Below, piece after piece: positions 33,104-41,033 of a stretch of 54,232 bases of DNA. Position 1 is the stretch's first letter, and each line of letters starts with the position of its first letter. Source of the DNA: Acidobacteriota bacterium (lineage in GTDB: Bacteria; Acidobacteriota; UBA6911; RPQK01; JADFOI01); NCBI GenBank assembly GCA_022562935.1, contig JADFOI010000004.1:1-54232 (forward strand), in the 5' to 3' direction. A program made the translations under genes and the position numbers. The notes beneath the pieces are model-generated. The model saw only the letters and a list, made by a program, of their open reading frames with translations, was not told the DNA's origin and did no database searches.

Positions 33104-33181
33104 CTCCCCCGCAATCGCCATTATATACCCACCCAATGATGAGCCTGTACAAGCTCACTCGAATTAATCGGTTTTGAGTTC

Positions 33182-33412
33182 TAGTGTCTCGTCCCATGAA
33201 TACCATGACGTTTGCTGATGGGGCTTGCGAGGAAAGATCAAGGAGCGAGGAGGAGGTGATGCAGGGACATCGACGACGACAAGCGACGCAGAGATCGCCC
33301 GCAACCCCCATCAGCCCGAAGGGTGGCGGCGGGACAGCGTCGATTTCTATGTGGCGAACTCGACGCCGTCGCACTCGCCACAACCGTCATGGTATTCATG
33401 GGACGAGACACT
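33182..33412 (+). repeat. Family B long-hairpin repeat, copy B1
   Basis: 231 bp. Left arm AGTGTCTCGTCCCATGAA then TACCATGACG; right arm is its exact complement, CGTCATGGTATTCATGGGAC then GAGACACT. The inner left sequence TTTGCTGATGGGGCTTGCGA is shared with B3 and B2. The rest of the core is GC-rich and partly self-complementary (GACGACGACAAGCGACG against CGACGCCGTCGC-type text). It precedes the MinD/ParA gene. Confidence 0.9.
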
Positions 33413-33450
33413 CACCTTGTCAGTACCCAATAGTAAGATCTATAAATCCT

Positions 33451-35115
33451 ATGGCAGAAGGAGTTCAACCGAGGAAGGCTCACACGGTTGCGATCGCCAG
33501 CGGAAAGGGTGGCGTTGGCAAGACGGTCATTACCGCCAATCTCTCTCTCAGCCTGGCCCAACAGTTCGGCACAAGAAACCGCCCTGTTGTCGCCATTGAT
33601 CTCGATTTAGGCTGCGGAAACCTGAATTCCTGTCTCGGTGTCCGTTCCCCTAATGGGACAATCAACAGCTTCCTTTCCAGGAAGGTACCCTCCCTTCGGC
33701 ACCTCCTGACTCCGACCCCACAGAAGCACTTGCACATGATCTGTTCTTCCTACAGTGGTTCGCCCGAGATGGCCCTCACCGACAGTTTAAAAAAGAAACT
33801 CTTGGATGAAGCCAGCGGCCTTGAAGCAAGTTGGGTTTTGATGGACCTGGGAGCCGGGACTTCGGGGGATGTCTTGGATCTGTTTTTGGGAGCCACCGAA
33901 AAAATCATCGTCATCACGCCTGAAGCACTTTCTCTTCACAACGCCTTCCTTTTCCTGAAAACATTGATTCTTCACTATCTCTGGCGTGAACTGGGCAAAG
34001 AAAGCCTCCTCTCCTCGGTGAAACCCACCTGGCAGAAACTGATCGATGATCGACAGGGCATCAGCATTCCCGAGCTGATCGATGGCATTAGGGATTGGGA
34101 CCGCTACGCAGCCTATGTTTTGACGGGTCTGATCGACGATCTCAAAATTAAGTTCCTGGTTAACCAGTACCGAGGAAGCTCAGAAAACTCACATCTCAAG
34201 AATTTCCATCACCTTCTGTTTAAATACCTGTGTGTGCGGACCAACATCAGCTACCTCGGCTTTGTGTACTTCGACGAAGGAGTCCGAAAGTCGGTCCAGG
34301 CAATCAAGCCCTTCTTGCTGGACTGCCCGGAAAATCAGGCAGCCCAAGATCTCAGGGAGTTGGCTAAGCGTCTGGCCGAAGATGAAGAGATGGATACCAC
34401 CCCTCCTTTGCACCTTCCCGAAGAAACCGAGTCTTTCTCGTCCGAACACCCGCAGGATTCGGTGGTCAATGGTTTTGTGGGGTGGGCTGGGGATCCGGTT
34501 CAACAGCCGGAAAATGGCAGAGGGACCGAAGTCACCGATCTGGCTGAGGATCCGGCCGAGGAAGAACAGCTAGATGCCACCACCCCTTTGCGTGTCCATG
34601 AAGAAGTGGGGCCGCTTTCGACCGAACTCTCCTCGGGTGGGGTAAGCGGGGATCTCATCGAGCTCGCTAAGAACCTTGATCAGAAACTGCATAACGGCGC
34701 AAGCATTGAAACTACGCCCTTGGCTGAGAGTCTGAGACCGACGGATCATCCTGGCTCAGAGACCGAAATCTCCGGCCTGGCTGAGGGTCAGGGTCGGCGA
34801 AATGGCGAAGGTATCGAAGTCACCGACCTGGCTGAAGATCTGATCCAGGAAGAAGAGCTGGATACCTCCTCTCCTTTGCACTTCCATGAAGAAGTGGGGC
34901 CACTTTCGAGCGATCTCCCTTCAGATCAGACCGACACCAATATCACCCCTGTGACGGAGCCATTGAAAGAAGAGGCCTCGGCCTCCTACCTTTCGGAAGA
35001 TTTGGCGGCCCAAGATATCCTGGAGTTGGCGAAGCACATGGCGGAGACACAAGAAAGCTCAGTCGAAGACATCCTGGCATTGGCCGAGCGCCTGGCCAGA
35101 AAAGAGGCTTCCTAG
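33451..35115 (+). CDS. MinD/ParA-family ATPase with repeated acidic C-terminal tail
   Basis: 554 residues from MAEGVQPRKAH at 33451 (the frame upstream is repeat B1). The deviant Walker A is IASGKGGVGKTVITANL, with both lysines; VAIDLDLGCGNLNSCLGV and VLMDLGAGTSGDVLDLFL follow, typical of MinD/FlhG-like spatial regulators. Residues about 310-554 are an acidic tail with three copies of a unit: VTDLAEDPAEEEQLDATTPL, VTDLAEDLIQEEELDTSSPL and LAKRLAEDEEMDTTPPLHL. Each continues into an 'HEEVGPLS' block. It lies between two SPOR-protein genes, which suggests cell-pole or division positioning. Confidence 0.85.
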   Translation: MAEGVQPRKAHTVAIASGKGGVGKTVITANLSLSLAQQFGTRNRPVVAIDLDLGCGNLNSCLGVRSPNGTINSFLSRKVPSLRHLLTPTPQKHLHMICSSYSGSPEMALTDSLKKKLLDEASGLEASWVLMDLGAGTSGDVLDLFLGATEKIIVITPEALSLHNAFLFLKTLILHYLWRELGKESLLSSVKPTWQKLIDDRQGISIPELIDGIRDWDRYAAYVLTGLIDDLKIKFLVNQYRGSSENSHLKNFHHLLFKYLCVRTNISYLGFVYFDEGVRKSVQAIKPFLLDCPENQAAQDLRELAKRLAEDEEMDTTPPLHLPEETESFSSEHPQDSVVNGFVGWAGDPVQQPENGRGTEVTDLAEDPAEEEQLDATTPLRVHEEVGPLSTELSSGGVSGDLIELAKNLDQKLHNGASIETTPLAESLRPTDHPGSETEISGLAEGQGRRNGEGIEVTDLAEDLIQEEELDTSSPLHFHEEVGPLSSDLPSDQTDTNITPVTEPLKEEASASYLSEDLAAQDILELAKHMAETQESSVEDILALAERLARKEAS

Positions 35116-35137
35116 CAAGCCACAATCTCATTAGATT

Positions 35138-36373
35138 TTACGGCTCATAGGGAATAATCCAGGTATCCCGTACCAGCCTCGGGAACCTCCTGCGCAGGTT
35201 CGACCCTAACTCTCTCGCTTCCTCCCGAGTGGGAAACTGCCCTACGCGAACTCGAAAGTAAGAAACGGATTCTGTCCTATCGGGCTCGAAAATATTGGCT
35301 GTATACCCCTCGTTTTGCAGTACGGCCAGCAACTCTTCGGCTTGCAGGCGTGTTCGGAAAGCCGCGATTTGCACGGTAAATTCCACAGTTTCACTCCCAG
35401 GAAAACCAGGCTGGTCTGTCGTTACGTGTTCAATAAGGAGTGGTGACCGCTCGACGGGAACCATAGGAGAGTCGATGTCGATGTCCATCACCTTCTCCGG
35501 GGTGGGCAACAATGGCTCCGGCGGCTCGGAGGGCTCCCGGGGCTCCTCCAATTCCTCATACTCTCCCGTCCTCCTTTTGAGGAGGCGGAGCTCGCTCAAA
35601 GCCTGAGCGACTTGAGGATGGTCCGCTCCCAACTTCTTTTCCCCGATCAATAAGGCACGTTCATAGAGTCGGACCGCCTCCTCGTATTCACCGGTCATAT
35701 TGTGCAGCCTGCCCAGTTCAGTAAGGGTTCGAGCGAGCTCGATGTGCTCCGGTCCCAAAGCGTTCTCTCGAATAGCCAGCGACCTTTCGAAATGCTTCCG
35801 TGCCTGTGCATAGTCCCCTGTGTCTCGAAACAATGTTCCAAGCCGCTCAAGTGCCGGGGTCACCTCTACATGATCGGCTCCCAAGGTTTCTTCGCGGATG
35901 GCGAGAGCCTCTCGGCTCAGAAGGAGGGCTTCTGTATATTGACGCTGAGTGCCATAGAGAAAGGACAACTCGAGGAGACCTTCGACCATCTCCAAACGGC
36001 TCTCATCCCCAGCATTTTTCATGATCGTAAGTGCCTTCTCCAGCAGCGGCTGAGCTTGCTCATAGAGACCGAGAGAGCTGTAGATCCGACCCAAGGTTTG
36101 CATCATCTGAGCCCGCATGAGGGGTTGATCGGGTAGTTCCCGCTCGATTGTCTCCACGCCCCTATCGAGGATCTCCCTTGCCGTGATCGTGTTTCCCCGG
36201 TCCTCGCTGGGATCTGGCACCTCAAACAGACTGACCAGAAAATCCGACATCTGACGGGCATCTTCGACCTTCTGGCGGATCACTCGTTCCGATTGAACCG
36301 CCCGAATCAGTCCGATGCTCGTCCCGGCAATCCCAATGAAGAGGGCCAAAACCACTAAAACCCCTGCCTTCAC
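35138..36373 (-). CDS. Membrane TPR protein with C-terminal SPOR domain, kinase-derived
   Basis: About 411 residues. A span (LVVLALFIGIAGTSIGLIRA) is followed by ERVIRQKVEDARQMSDFLVS, EVPDPSEDRGNTITAREILD and four kinesin-light-chain-like TPRs (DYAQARKHFERSLAIRE and others). This block is what follows the kinase domain in bacterial Ser/Thr kinase-TPR proteins. Here the kinase is missing, and family B half-copy B2 lies where it should be. After a Pro/Glu linker comes a SPOR domain (FTVQIAAFRTRLQAEELLAV, YFRVRVGQFPTREEAREL). I chose GTG 36373; TTG 36418 in the repeat is the alternative. Confidence 0.8.
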   Translation of the reverse strand: MKAGVLVVLALFIGIAGTSIGLIRAVQSERVIRQKVEDARQMSDFLVSLFEVPDPSEDRGNTITAREILDRGVETIERELPDQPLMRAQMMQTLGRIYSSLGLYEQAQPLLEKALTIMKNAGDESRLEMVEGLLELSFLYGTQRQYTEALLLSREALAIREETLGADHVEVTPALERLGTLFRDTGDYAQARKHFERSLAIRENALGPEHIELARTLTELGRLHNMTGEYEEAVRLYERALLIGEKKLGADHPQVAQALSELRLLKRRTGEYEELEEPREPSEPPEPLLPTPEKVMDIDIDSPMVPVERSPLLIEHVTTDQPGFPGSETVEFTVQIAAFRTRLQAEELLAVLQNEGYTANIFEPDRTESVSYFRVRVGQFPTREEARELGSNLRRRFPRLVRDTWIIPYEP

Positions 36374-36391
36374 CTCGCCTCTGCTCCCTTC

Positions 36392-36462
36392 GCCTTGCTC
36401 CTTGATCTCCCCTCGCAAGCCCCATCAGCAAACGTCATGGTATTCATGGGACGAGACACTAG
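36392..36462 (-). repeat. Family B half copy B2
   Basis: Read on the minus strand it starts AGTGTCTCGTCCCATGAA, TACCATGACG, TTTGCTGATGGGGCTTGCGA, GG and continues like B1 for about 70 bp. It then runs into the TPR gene. The second arm is missing. Confidence 0.85.
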
Positions 36463-36593
36463 CTAGAGGGTAGACCTCCAGGAGGTTTATGGCAATTTGA
36501 AAAGAGAGCAGTTCTCCACCGTACCTGCTAAATTCCCCCGTTTCTGTCACAGCAAGGCAGTATAGTGGCTGTTCGGCGGACTGGAGGTTCCTT

Positions 36594-37535
36594 ATGGTGG
36601 CAAAGGCGATTCGTCTGTTTTCCGAGAGAGTGGTGTCTGAGAAGTGCGTCTCTGTTGAGCTTCCAACAGGCCTCAGAGAACGAATCTCAATCATTCTTGA
36701 GGAGTTCAACTTCCCTATTGAGGTTCCTGGGAACCCCTCGGATAGCTGGGTCCTCGAAGTGACCGACGTGTTGACCGAGGTCACTGAAGGGCTGGAAGAA
36801 CTCTATGGTGTGGAGCAGCTTTGGACATTTGACGACAACGGGGACCCGCTGTCCGTAGAGTTGGAAGACTTTGTCCAAAGGACTGATCCTGCACAAATTT
36901 TTGATGTCCTCGAACTCTTCTACCACTGCTCAGAGGGTCACCATAAACTGGACTTTCAACGAGCACTCAACAATGCACTCCAGGAGTACCAATCGGAGCG
37001 GCGAATGAAGGATGGCCGCTTTCCCGGGAACGCAGCTCATGTCCCTGCCAGGCCGATTACGGCTCCGTCAAATGAATCTGTGAAGGGTGAGAGCCGTTTG
37101 GTGGCAGCCCTGGATCAATTCCATGAAGCGCAAAACGACCTGGAATCGGGAAACTACAAGGCTGCAATCGACCATACTTGTAGCAGTCTCGAAGGCATTT
37201 TGAAATCGTCTTTCGAGTCGGACCGATCGCAGACAGAATCCTTGATGGGGTCACTGGATGGCTATGGCTCCTCATCGAACTCGGCGGAAAGCGTAGCCCG
37301 TGCTTTTGGGGAACAGGTGTTGAAATCTCTTTCCTTTCTTAGCGACACGCTGGAGAGAGGCACTCCCTCAAGTGAGATGATCAACATGTCCAAGGTCTAT
37401 GCAGAGCTGGCAGTCCATCTATCGGGATCATTTATCCTGTTTGCCACCCACTTGATCCTCCAAGAACGTCCAGCTGGGAAAGCGTCTGCCTCGAAAAAGG
37501 TCAAGCGACTCCAAGTGGTGTCCGAAGCCAGTTAG
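36594..37535 (+). CDS. Hypothetical protein with Abi_C/HEPN-like C-terminal region
   Basis: 313 residues; GGAGG lies 8 bp before the ATG. The N-terminal 130 residues are acidic and unassigned (ERISIILEEFNFPIEV, VLTEVTEGLEELYGVEQLWT). The C-terminal part, LVAALDQFHEAQNDLESGNY then KAAIDHTCSSLEGILK, and later NMSKVYAELAVHLSGSFILF, follows the helical pattern of abortive-infection C-terminal (Abi_C) domains, which relate to HEPN. I do not see an RxxxxH nuclease motif. It converges on the SMC-like ATPase gene across a shared hairpin. A defence role is inference. Confidence 0.55.
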   Translation: MVAKAIRLFSERVVSEKCVSVELPTGLRERISIILEEFNFPIEVPGNPSDSWVLEVTDVLTEVTEGLEELYGVEQLWTFDDNGDPLSVELEDFVQRTDPAQIFDVLELFYHCSEGHHKLDFQRALNNALQEYQSERRMKDGRFPGNAAHVPARPITAPSNESVKGESRLVAALDQFHEAQNDLESGNYKAAIDHTCSSLEGILKSSFESDRSQTESLMGSLDGYGSSSNSAESVARAFGEQVLKSLSFLSDTLERGTPSSEMINMSKVYAELAVHLSGSFILFATHLILQERPAGKASASKKVKRLQVVSEAS

Positions 37536-37594
37536 AGAGTTCGGGGACAGCCCCAAGAATTCTCCCCGAATTCGGGGCCTGTCCCCGAACTCTC
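37535..37594. terminator. Long hairpin spanning both convergent stop codons
   Basis: GAGAGTTCGGGGACAG pairs perfectly with CTGTCCCCGAACTCTC. The inner part CCCCAAGAATTCTCCCCGAA TTCGGGG can form a further stem. It begins on the TAG of the plus-strand gene and ends on the TGA of the ATPase gene, so it can serve as a two-way terminator or REP-type element of the TTCGGGGACAG kind. Confidence 0.7.
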
Positions 37595-40500
37595 AGTGGG
37601 CAGTCTGCATATACCATTCGTGCACGAGCCGAGAGATTTCCTCAATCGACAGCACACCCTGTGCCACCCAACTCTCTACGGGCGGGATAGCGGCCATCAC
37701 GATTTCATCCTCGCTCAGAATAGGGCGCTTGTCGATTAAGCCACTCTTCACGAGACGATTCTCCAACTCTTCCACGTCAACCTCTGTGAGATGCTGAGTC
37801 CGGCTGTCTCGGCCTTCGCGAAGCACGGAAAGAAGCCGCCGAATGTCACCCTTCATCTCCTCAAACAGGAAATTCAGGCTTTTGAGGTTAGGATCACTCC
37901 TACCCGCAGCTGCCCAAACACTCGCATTATTCTTCTGATGCCGACCGATCCTCCAGTTCTGTGAGAAGGCTTTCATCAAATCGATGCGGGCTCTGAGACG
38001 CTCCACTCTGTGCTCACTGATGATCCTGTGCCCACCCCCATCAACCAGGGATTGCCACTGCCCAACCGTTTCCGCAGATACCTTAAGCAGGGCATACAAA
38101 GTCCCTAAATCATCACGTAGAAGGTAAAACAGATGAACGCTGGTAACGGAATTTCTGAAATCCAGGGAAGGAACCTGTAACAAAGCACCATATTTATCTG
38201 CGGAGCGTCCTTCCGGAGAAGGAACCTCGCGCACAGCCGGACCCGTGACTTTCTTGATCGGGGAGCTCGTTTTGGCCATACCTCGAATTTGCCCGAGATC
38301 GATGGGGGCCTCCTGCTCCACCCCCATTTTCATCAAGGTTTGACTCCAACGGACCGCATCGGACGGATTAGCCGTTAAATAAACAATCTGCCGTTCTTGC
38401 TCGGCTGCCAGGACATGGAGGCTCTCGACAATGGCCTGGAATCGGGATGGATCTGAGGTGCTCAGAACATCATCCAAAAAGATGGGCAATTTGATGCCTC
38501 GTTCGATTTGACCGGCAAAGGCCAGCCGTACCGCCAACAGAAGCTGGATTCGCGTGCCATCGGAAAGCTCTGAAAGACCTTTTCCAATTTGGCTGAAAAC
38601 CTCGAATACCCGAAAACTGGGAGAGTCGGATCTCTCATCCACAATGAGGTTGTATTTGTGGTGGGTGAATTTGGCAAAAAGTTCTGCTGCACACCTCAGG
38701 ACCTTTGGACAACTCTGTTTGTCATGCCTGGCACGCACTCGTTCCAAGAGAAACTTTCCGGCCACTTTGTGAAGGTTTTCCTGACGTCGCTCTTCCAGCA
38801 GTTGTTCCCCCTCGGAAAGGTCAGCCAGGGCTTGGTCCAAACTGTCCTTCTTCCCAGCTTGGCGGATACTGGCTTGAATACCGCCGATCTCTCCCATCAC
38901 ATCCCCGAGCTTCGCCACGGATCGCTCACAACTCCTGACACGACTATCCGCTTCATTGAAGGTTAGCTCAAGGAGATCCTGACGGCTTTTCAGCTTCTTC
39001 TCGTACTCCCGGATGTTCTGCTCGCGGTGGTTGCCCTCGTTCACCAGATTTCGATATTCATCCAGCCAATCCAAATACTGATAGAGGGCTCCTTGATCGC
39101 CGACTGGAAGCCCCGTCTGGTTCCAAAACCTTCTGATTCGCTCCTCTTGTTTCCCGATTCTGGCCTCCACTTCATCGTGCCGTACCCATTCCCTCTCAAG
39201 GATCTGTGTGGCGTTCTCAAACCGGGCACTCCTCACCTTCAAGTCTTCAAGTCGCCCCCGGGCGACAGCCGCATCCTGCACATCCGGCTCACCTTGACGC
39301 TTGAAGAAGGCAGTCAAATCCTCCAAACCCTCCTGGACCATCTCTTCCAGTCGACTCAGCTGGGCCTCCAACCCGGCAAGTCTTTCACGAGCCTCTTCCC
39401 ATTTGAGAATCCGATTGGCAAACAGGAACAGTTGTAGATCACCGCCCGGATCGACTTGTAATTGCAAGCACAGGTTCGCTCTCTTCTCATCCACCTGCAG
39501 TTCTTTTTGTGCAAGGCTCTCTTCGCGGGCCTTGAGCTCATCCAACAGAGTCCTCCGTCGTTCCAGCTCTACGGCCTCTTTCCACTTCTCTTCCAGCTCT
39601 TTCAGAGAACTGTCCACCGACTCCAGAGACCAGTCGAAAATAGGTTTGAGACGCAGCTTGTCGTACTGCCTTTGGCACTGTCGCGCGGCAAGGTCTCTAT
39701 TGCGCTCAAACAGGAAGATGACCCCCAGCATACCGATTCCCACACCGGCCAGGACAAACCCCGACCAATGGGCAAACCAACCCAGGTCCAACCCAAGAAA
39801 GAGGGCTATCACCCCCAGCCAGGAAAGGTTTCTGATGACCTTGTGCCCTGTAGAGTAGGCTTTTCTGGCCCGCCAGTTTCGAAGAGCCTCCATACCCCAC
39901 TCCAGAGTCGCCTTGGATTTGCCCTTCTGTCCCTCTTGCCAATAATTTCGATCCGTGTCGATTCGAATCCGCTCCTGGCGAACCGCTTCCGTCTCGCGCA
40001 AGAAGCCCTCCAAATCGCCCAAAAGTTCCCGGTCCAAAGGGGTCAGACCTTGAGGAGCGTGTTCTGGAGCAAGATGCTCGATACTTCCCGCTAAAGCTCC
40101 CTGGGCAACCGTGACCTCGTCTCGTTTCTCCTCGACTTTGATCTCCACTCTTTGCAAGCTGCCTGCCCGCTCGAGCCAGGTGCTCAGCTCGCCATCTCCA
40201 ATCGGGCCATGAGGCAATCGGCAAGATTGGATGACCCTCCGCGCCGCCTGAATGGCCTTTTCGCAGTCGGGCAACTGGGAACGGAACTGGGCGTCATCCG
40301 TCTTGAGTGCCTCCAGATCCCTTTTCTCATGACCTTGAAGTTGGCCCATTTCTTTAGGGAATTCTGCAAGTGCTGCCCTGATCTGGCGCAGATGCTGTCG
40401 TTCCTTCGCCAGATCTCGAGCCGTCTTCAAGAAATCCAGCTCCGCCTGCGACGCGTGAACTCTGTCTCGCTCTGCATAGACTGCGGGAAGGCGATCCTCC

Positions 40501-41033
40501 TCCCTGGCCAGGTGCCGCTGCGCCCTCTGAAATCCGGCTACTGTCTTCCTGAGGTCGCGAACGACTCTTCTCTCCGCCTGGCCATTCTCCGAACTTACGG
40601 TGAACTGTTCCCCGATGGCGGTCAAATCGTACCTGCCGGACATCTGACGGTAAATTTCCGCAGCGATATCAGCATCGGTGGAAGATCCATTGTCCAGGAG
40701 CAAATCTCCCAATCCCAAGGTGAAACAGCGTGCAAAACGTTCATCGGGCAACAGAGGGAGAGGCATTTCTTTCCCATCGCGCCGCCAGATGACATGCGCC
40801 TTTTCTCGGGTCGCCGTCAGAGTCTCACCCACTTCAGTCCACTGGCTTTCAATACTGATGGGCTCACCGGTTTCGGTCCCAGGCCATAGGATCGCCCGTA
40901 TAGCCCGGCACAGTGTCGTCTTCCCCGATTCGTTCGGACCTACTAAGAGGTTCAGATGCGAGGAGTAAGGCTGAACGGAGAAGGGTTCTTTGACCCCCGG
41001 CATCTGCCGGACCGTGACCTTCCTTAACTCCAT
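37593..41033 (-). CDS. SMC/Rad50-like AAA ATPase, YhaN type, with extra C-terminal domain
   Basis: 1146 residues. Walker A is VGPNESGKTTL (about 31-41). Coiled coils run from about 150 to 385 and 450 to 770. A hydrophobic pair near 400-445 (LSWLGVIALFLGLDLGWFAH and FVLAGVGIGMLGVIFLF) replaces a hinge, as in YhaN. The ABC signature is LSELSDGTRIQLLLAVRLAF (about 820), Walker B KLPIFLDDVLS (about 850). About 235 residues follow the ATPase core and are not typical of YhaN/SbcC; they are helical and end VESWVAQGVLSIEEISRLVH. It overlaps the phosphoesterase gene by 10 bp, so the two form a nuclease-ATPase pair. Confidence 0.87.
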   Translation of the reverse strand: MELRKVTVRQMPGVKEPFSVQPYSSHLNLLVGPNESGKTTLCRAIRAILWPGTETGEPISIESQWTEVGETLTATREKAHVIWRRDGKEMPLPLLPDERFARCFTLGLGDLLLDNGSSTDADIAAEIYRQMSGRYDLTAIGEQFTVSSENGQAERRVVRDLRKTVAGFQRAQRHLAREEDRLPAVYAERDRVHASQAELDFLKTARDLAKERQHLRQIRAALAEFPKEMGQLQGHEKRDLEALKTDDAQFRSQLPDCEKAIQAARRVIQSCRLPHGPIGDGELSTWLERAGSLQRVEIKVEEKRDEVTVAQGALAGSIEHLAPEHAPQGLTPLDRELLGDLEGFLRETEAVRQERIRIDTDRNYWQEGQKGKSKATLEWGMEALRNWRARKAYSTGHKVIRNLSWLGVIALFLGLDLGWFAHWSGFVLAGVGIGMLGVIFLFERNRDLAARQCQRQYDKLRLKPIFDWSLESVDSSLKELEEKWKEAVELERRRTLLDELKAREESLAQKELQVDEKRANLCLQLQVDPGGDLQLFLFANRILKWEEARERLAGLEAQLSRLEEMVQEGLEDLTAFFKRQGEPDVQDAAVARGRLEDLKVRSARFENATQILEREWVRHDEVEARIGKQEERIRRFWNQTGLPVGDQGALYQYLDWLDEYRNLVNEGNHREQNIREYEKKLKSRQDLLELTFNEADSRVRSCERSVAKLGDVMGEIGGIQASIRQAGKKDSLDQALADLSEGEQLLEERRQENLHKVAGKFLLERVRARHDKQSCPKVLRCAAELFAKFTHHKYNLIVDERSDSPSFRVFEVFSQIGKGLSELSDGTRIQLLLAVRLAFAGQIERGIKLPIFLDDVLSTSDPSRFQAIVESLHVLAAEQERQIVYLTANPSDAVRWSQTLMKMGVEQEAPIDLGQIRGMAKTSSPIKKVTGPAVREVPSPEGRSADKYGALLQVPSLDFRNSVTSVHLFYLLRDDLGTLYALLKVSAETVGQWQSLVDGGGHRIISEHRVERLRARIDLMKAFSQNWRIGRHQKNNASVWAAAGRSDPNLKSLNFLFEEMKGDIRRLLSVLREGRDSRTQHLTEVDVEELENRLVKSGLIDKRPILSEDEIVMAAIPPVESWVAQGVLSIEEISRLVHEWYMQTAH

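Noticed and set aside
33184..33450. N-terminal extension of the MinD/ParA protein
   Set aside because: The 89 residues are translated repeat B1; the conserved protein starts at 33451.
39301..40094. Long plus-strand frames inside the ATPase gene
   Set aside because: They are antisense to the coiled coil; no ribosome sites and composition expected of a complement.
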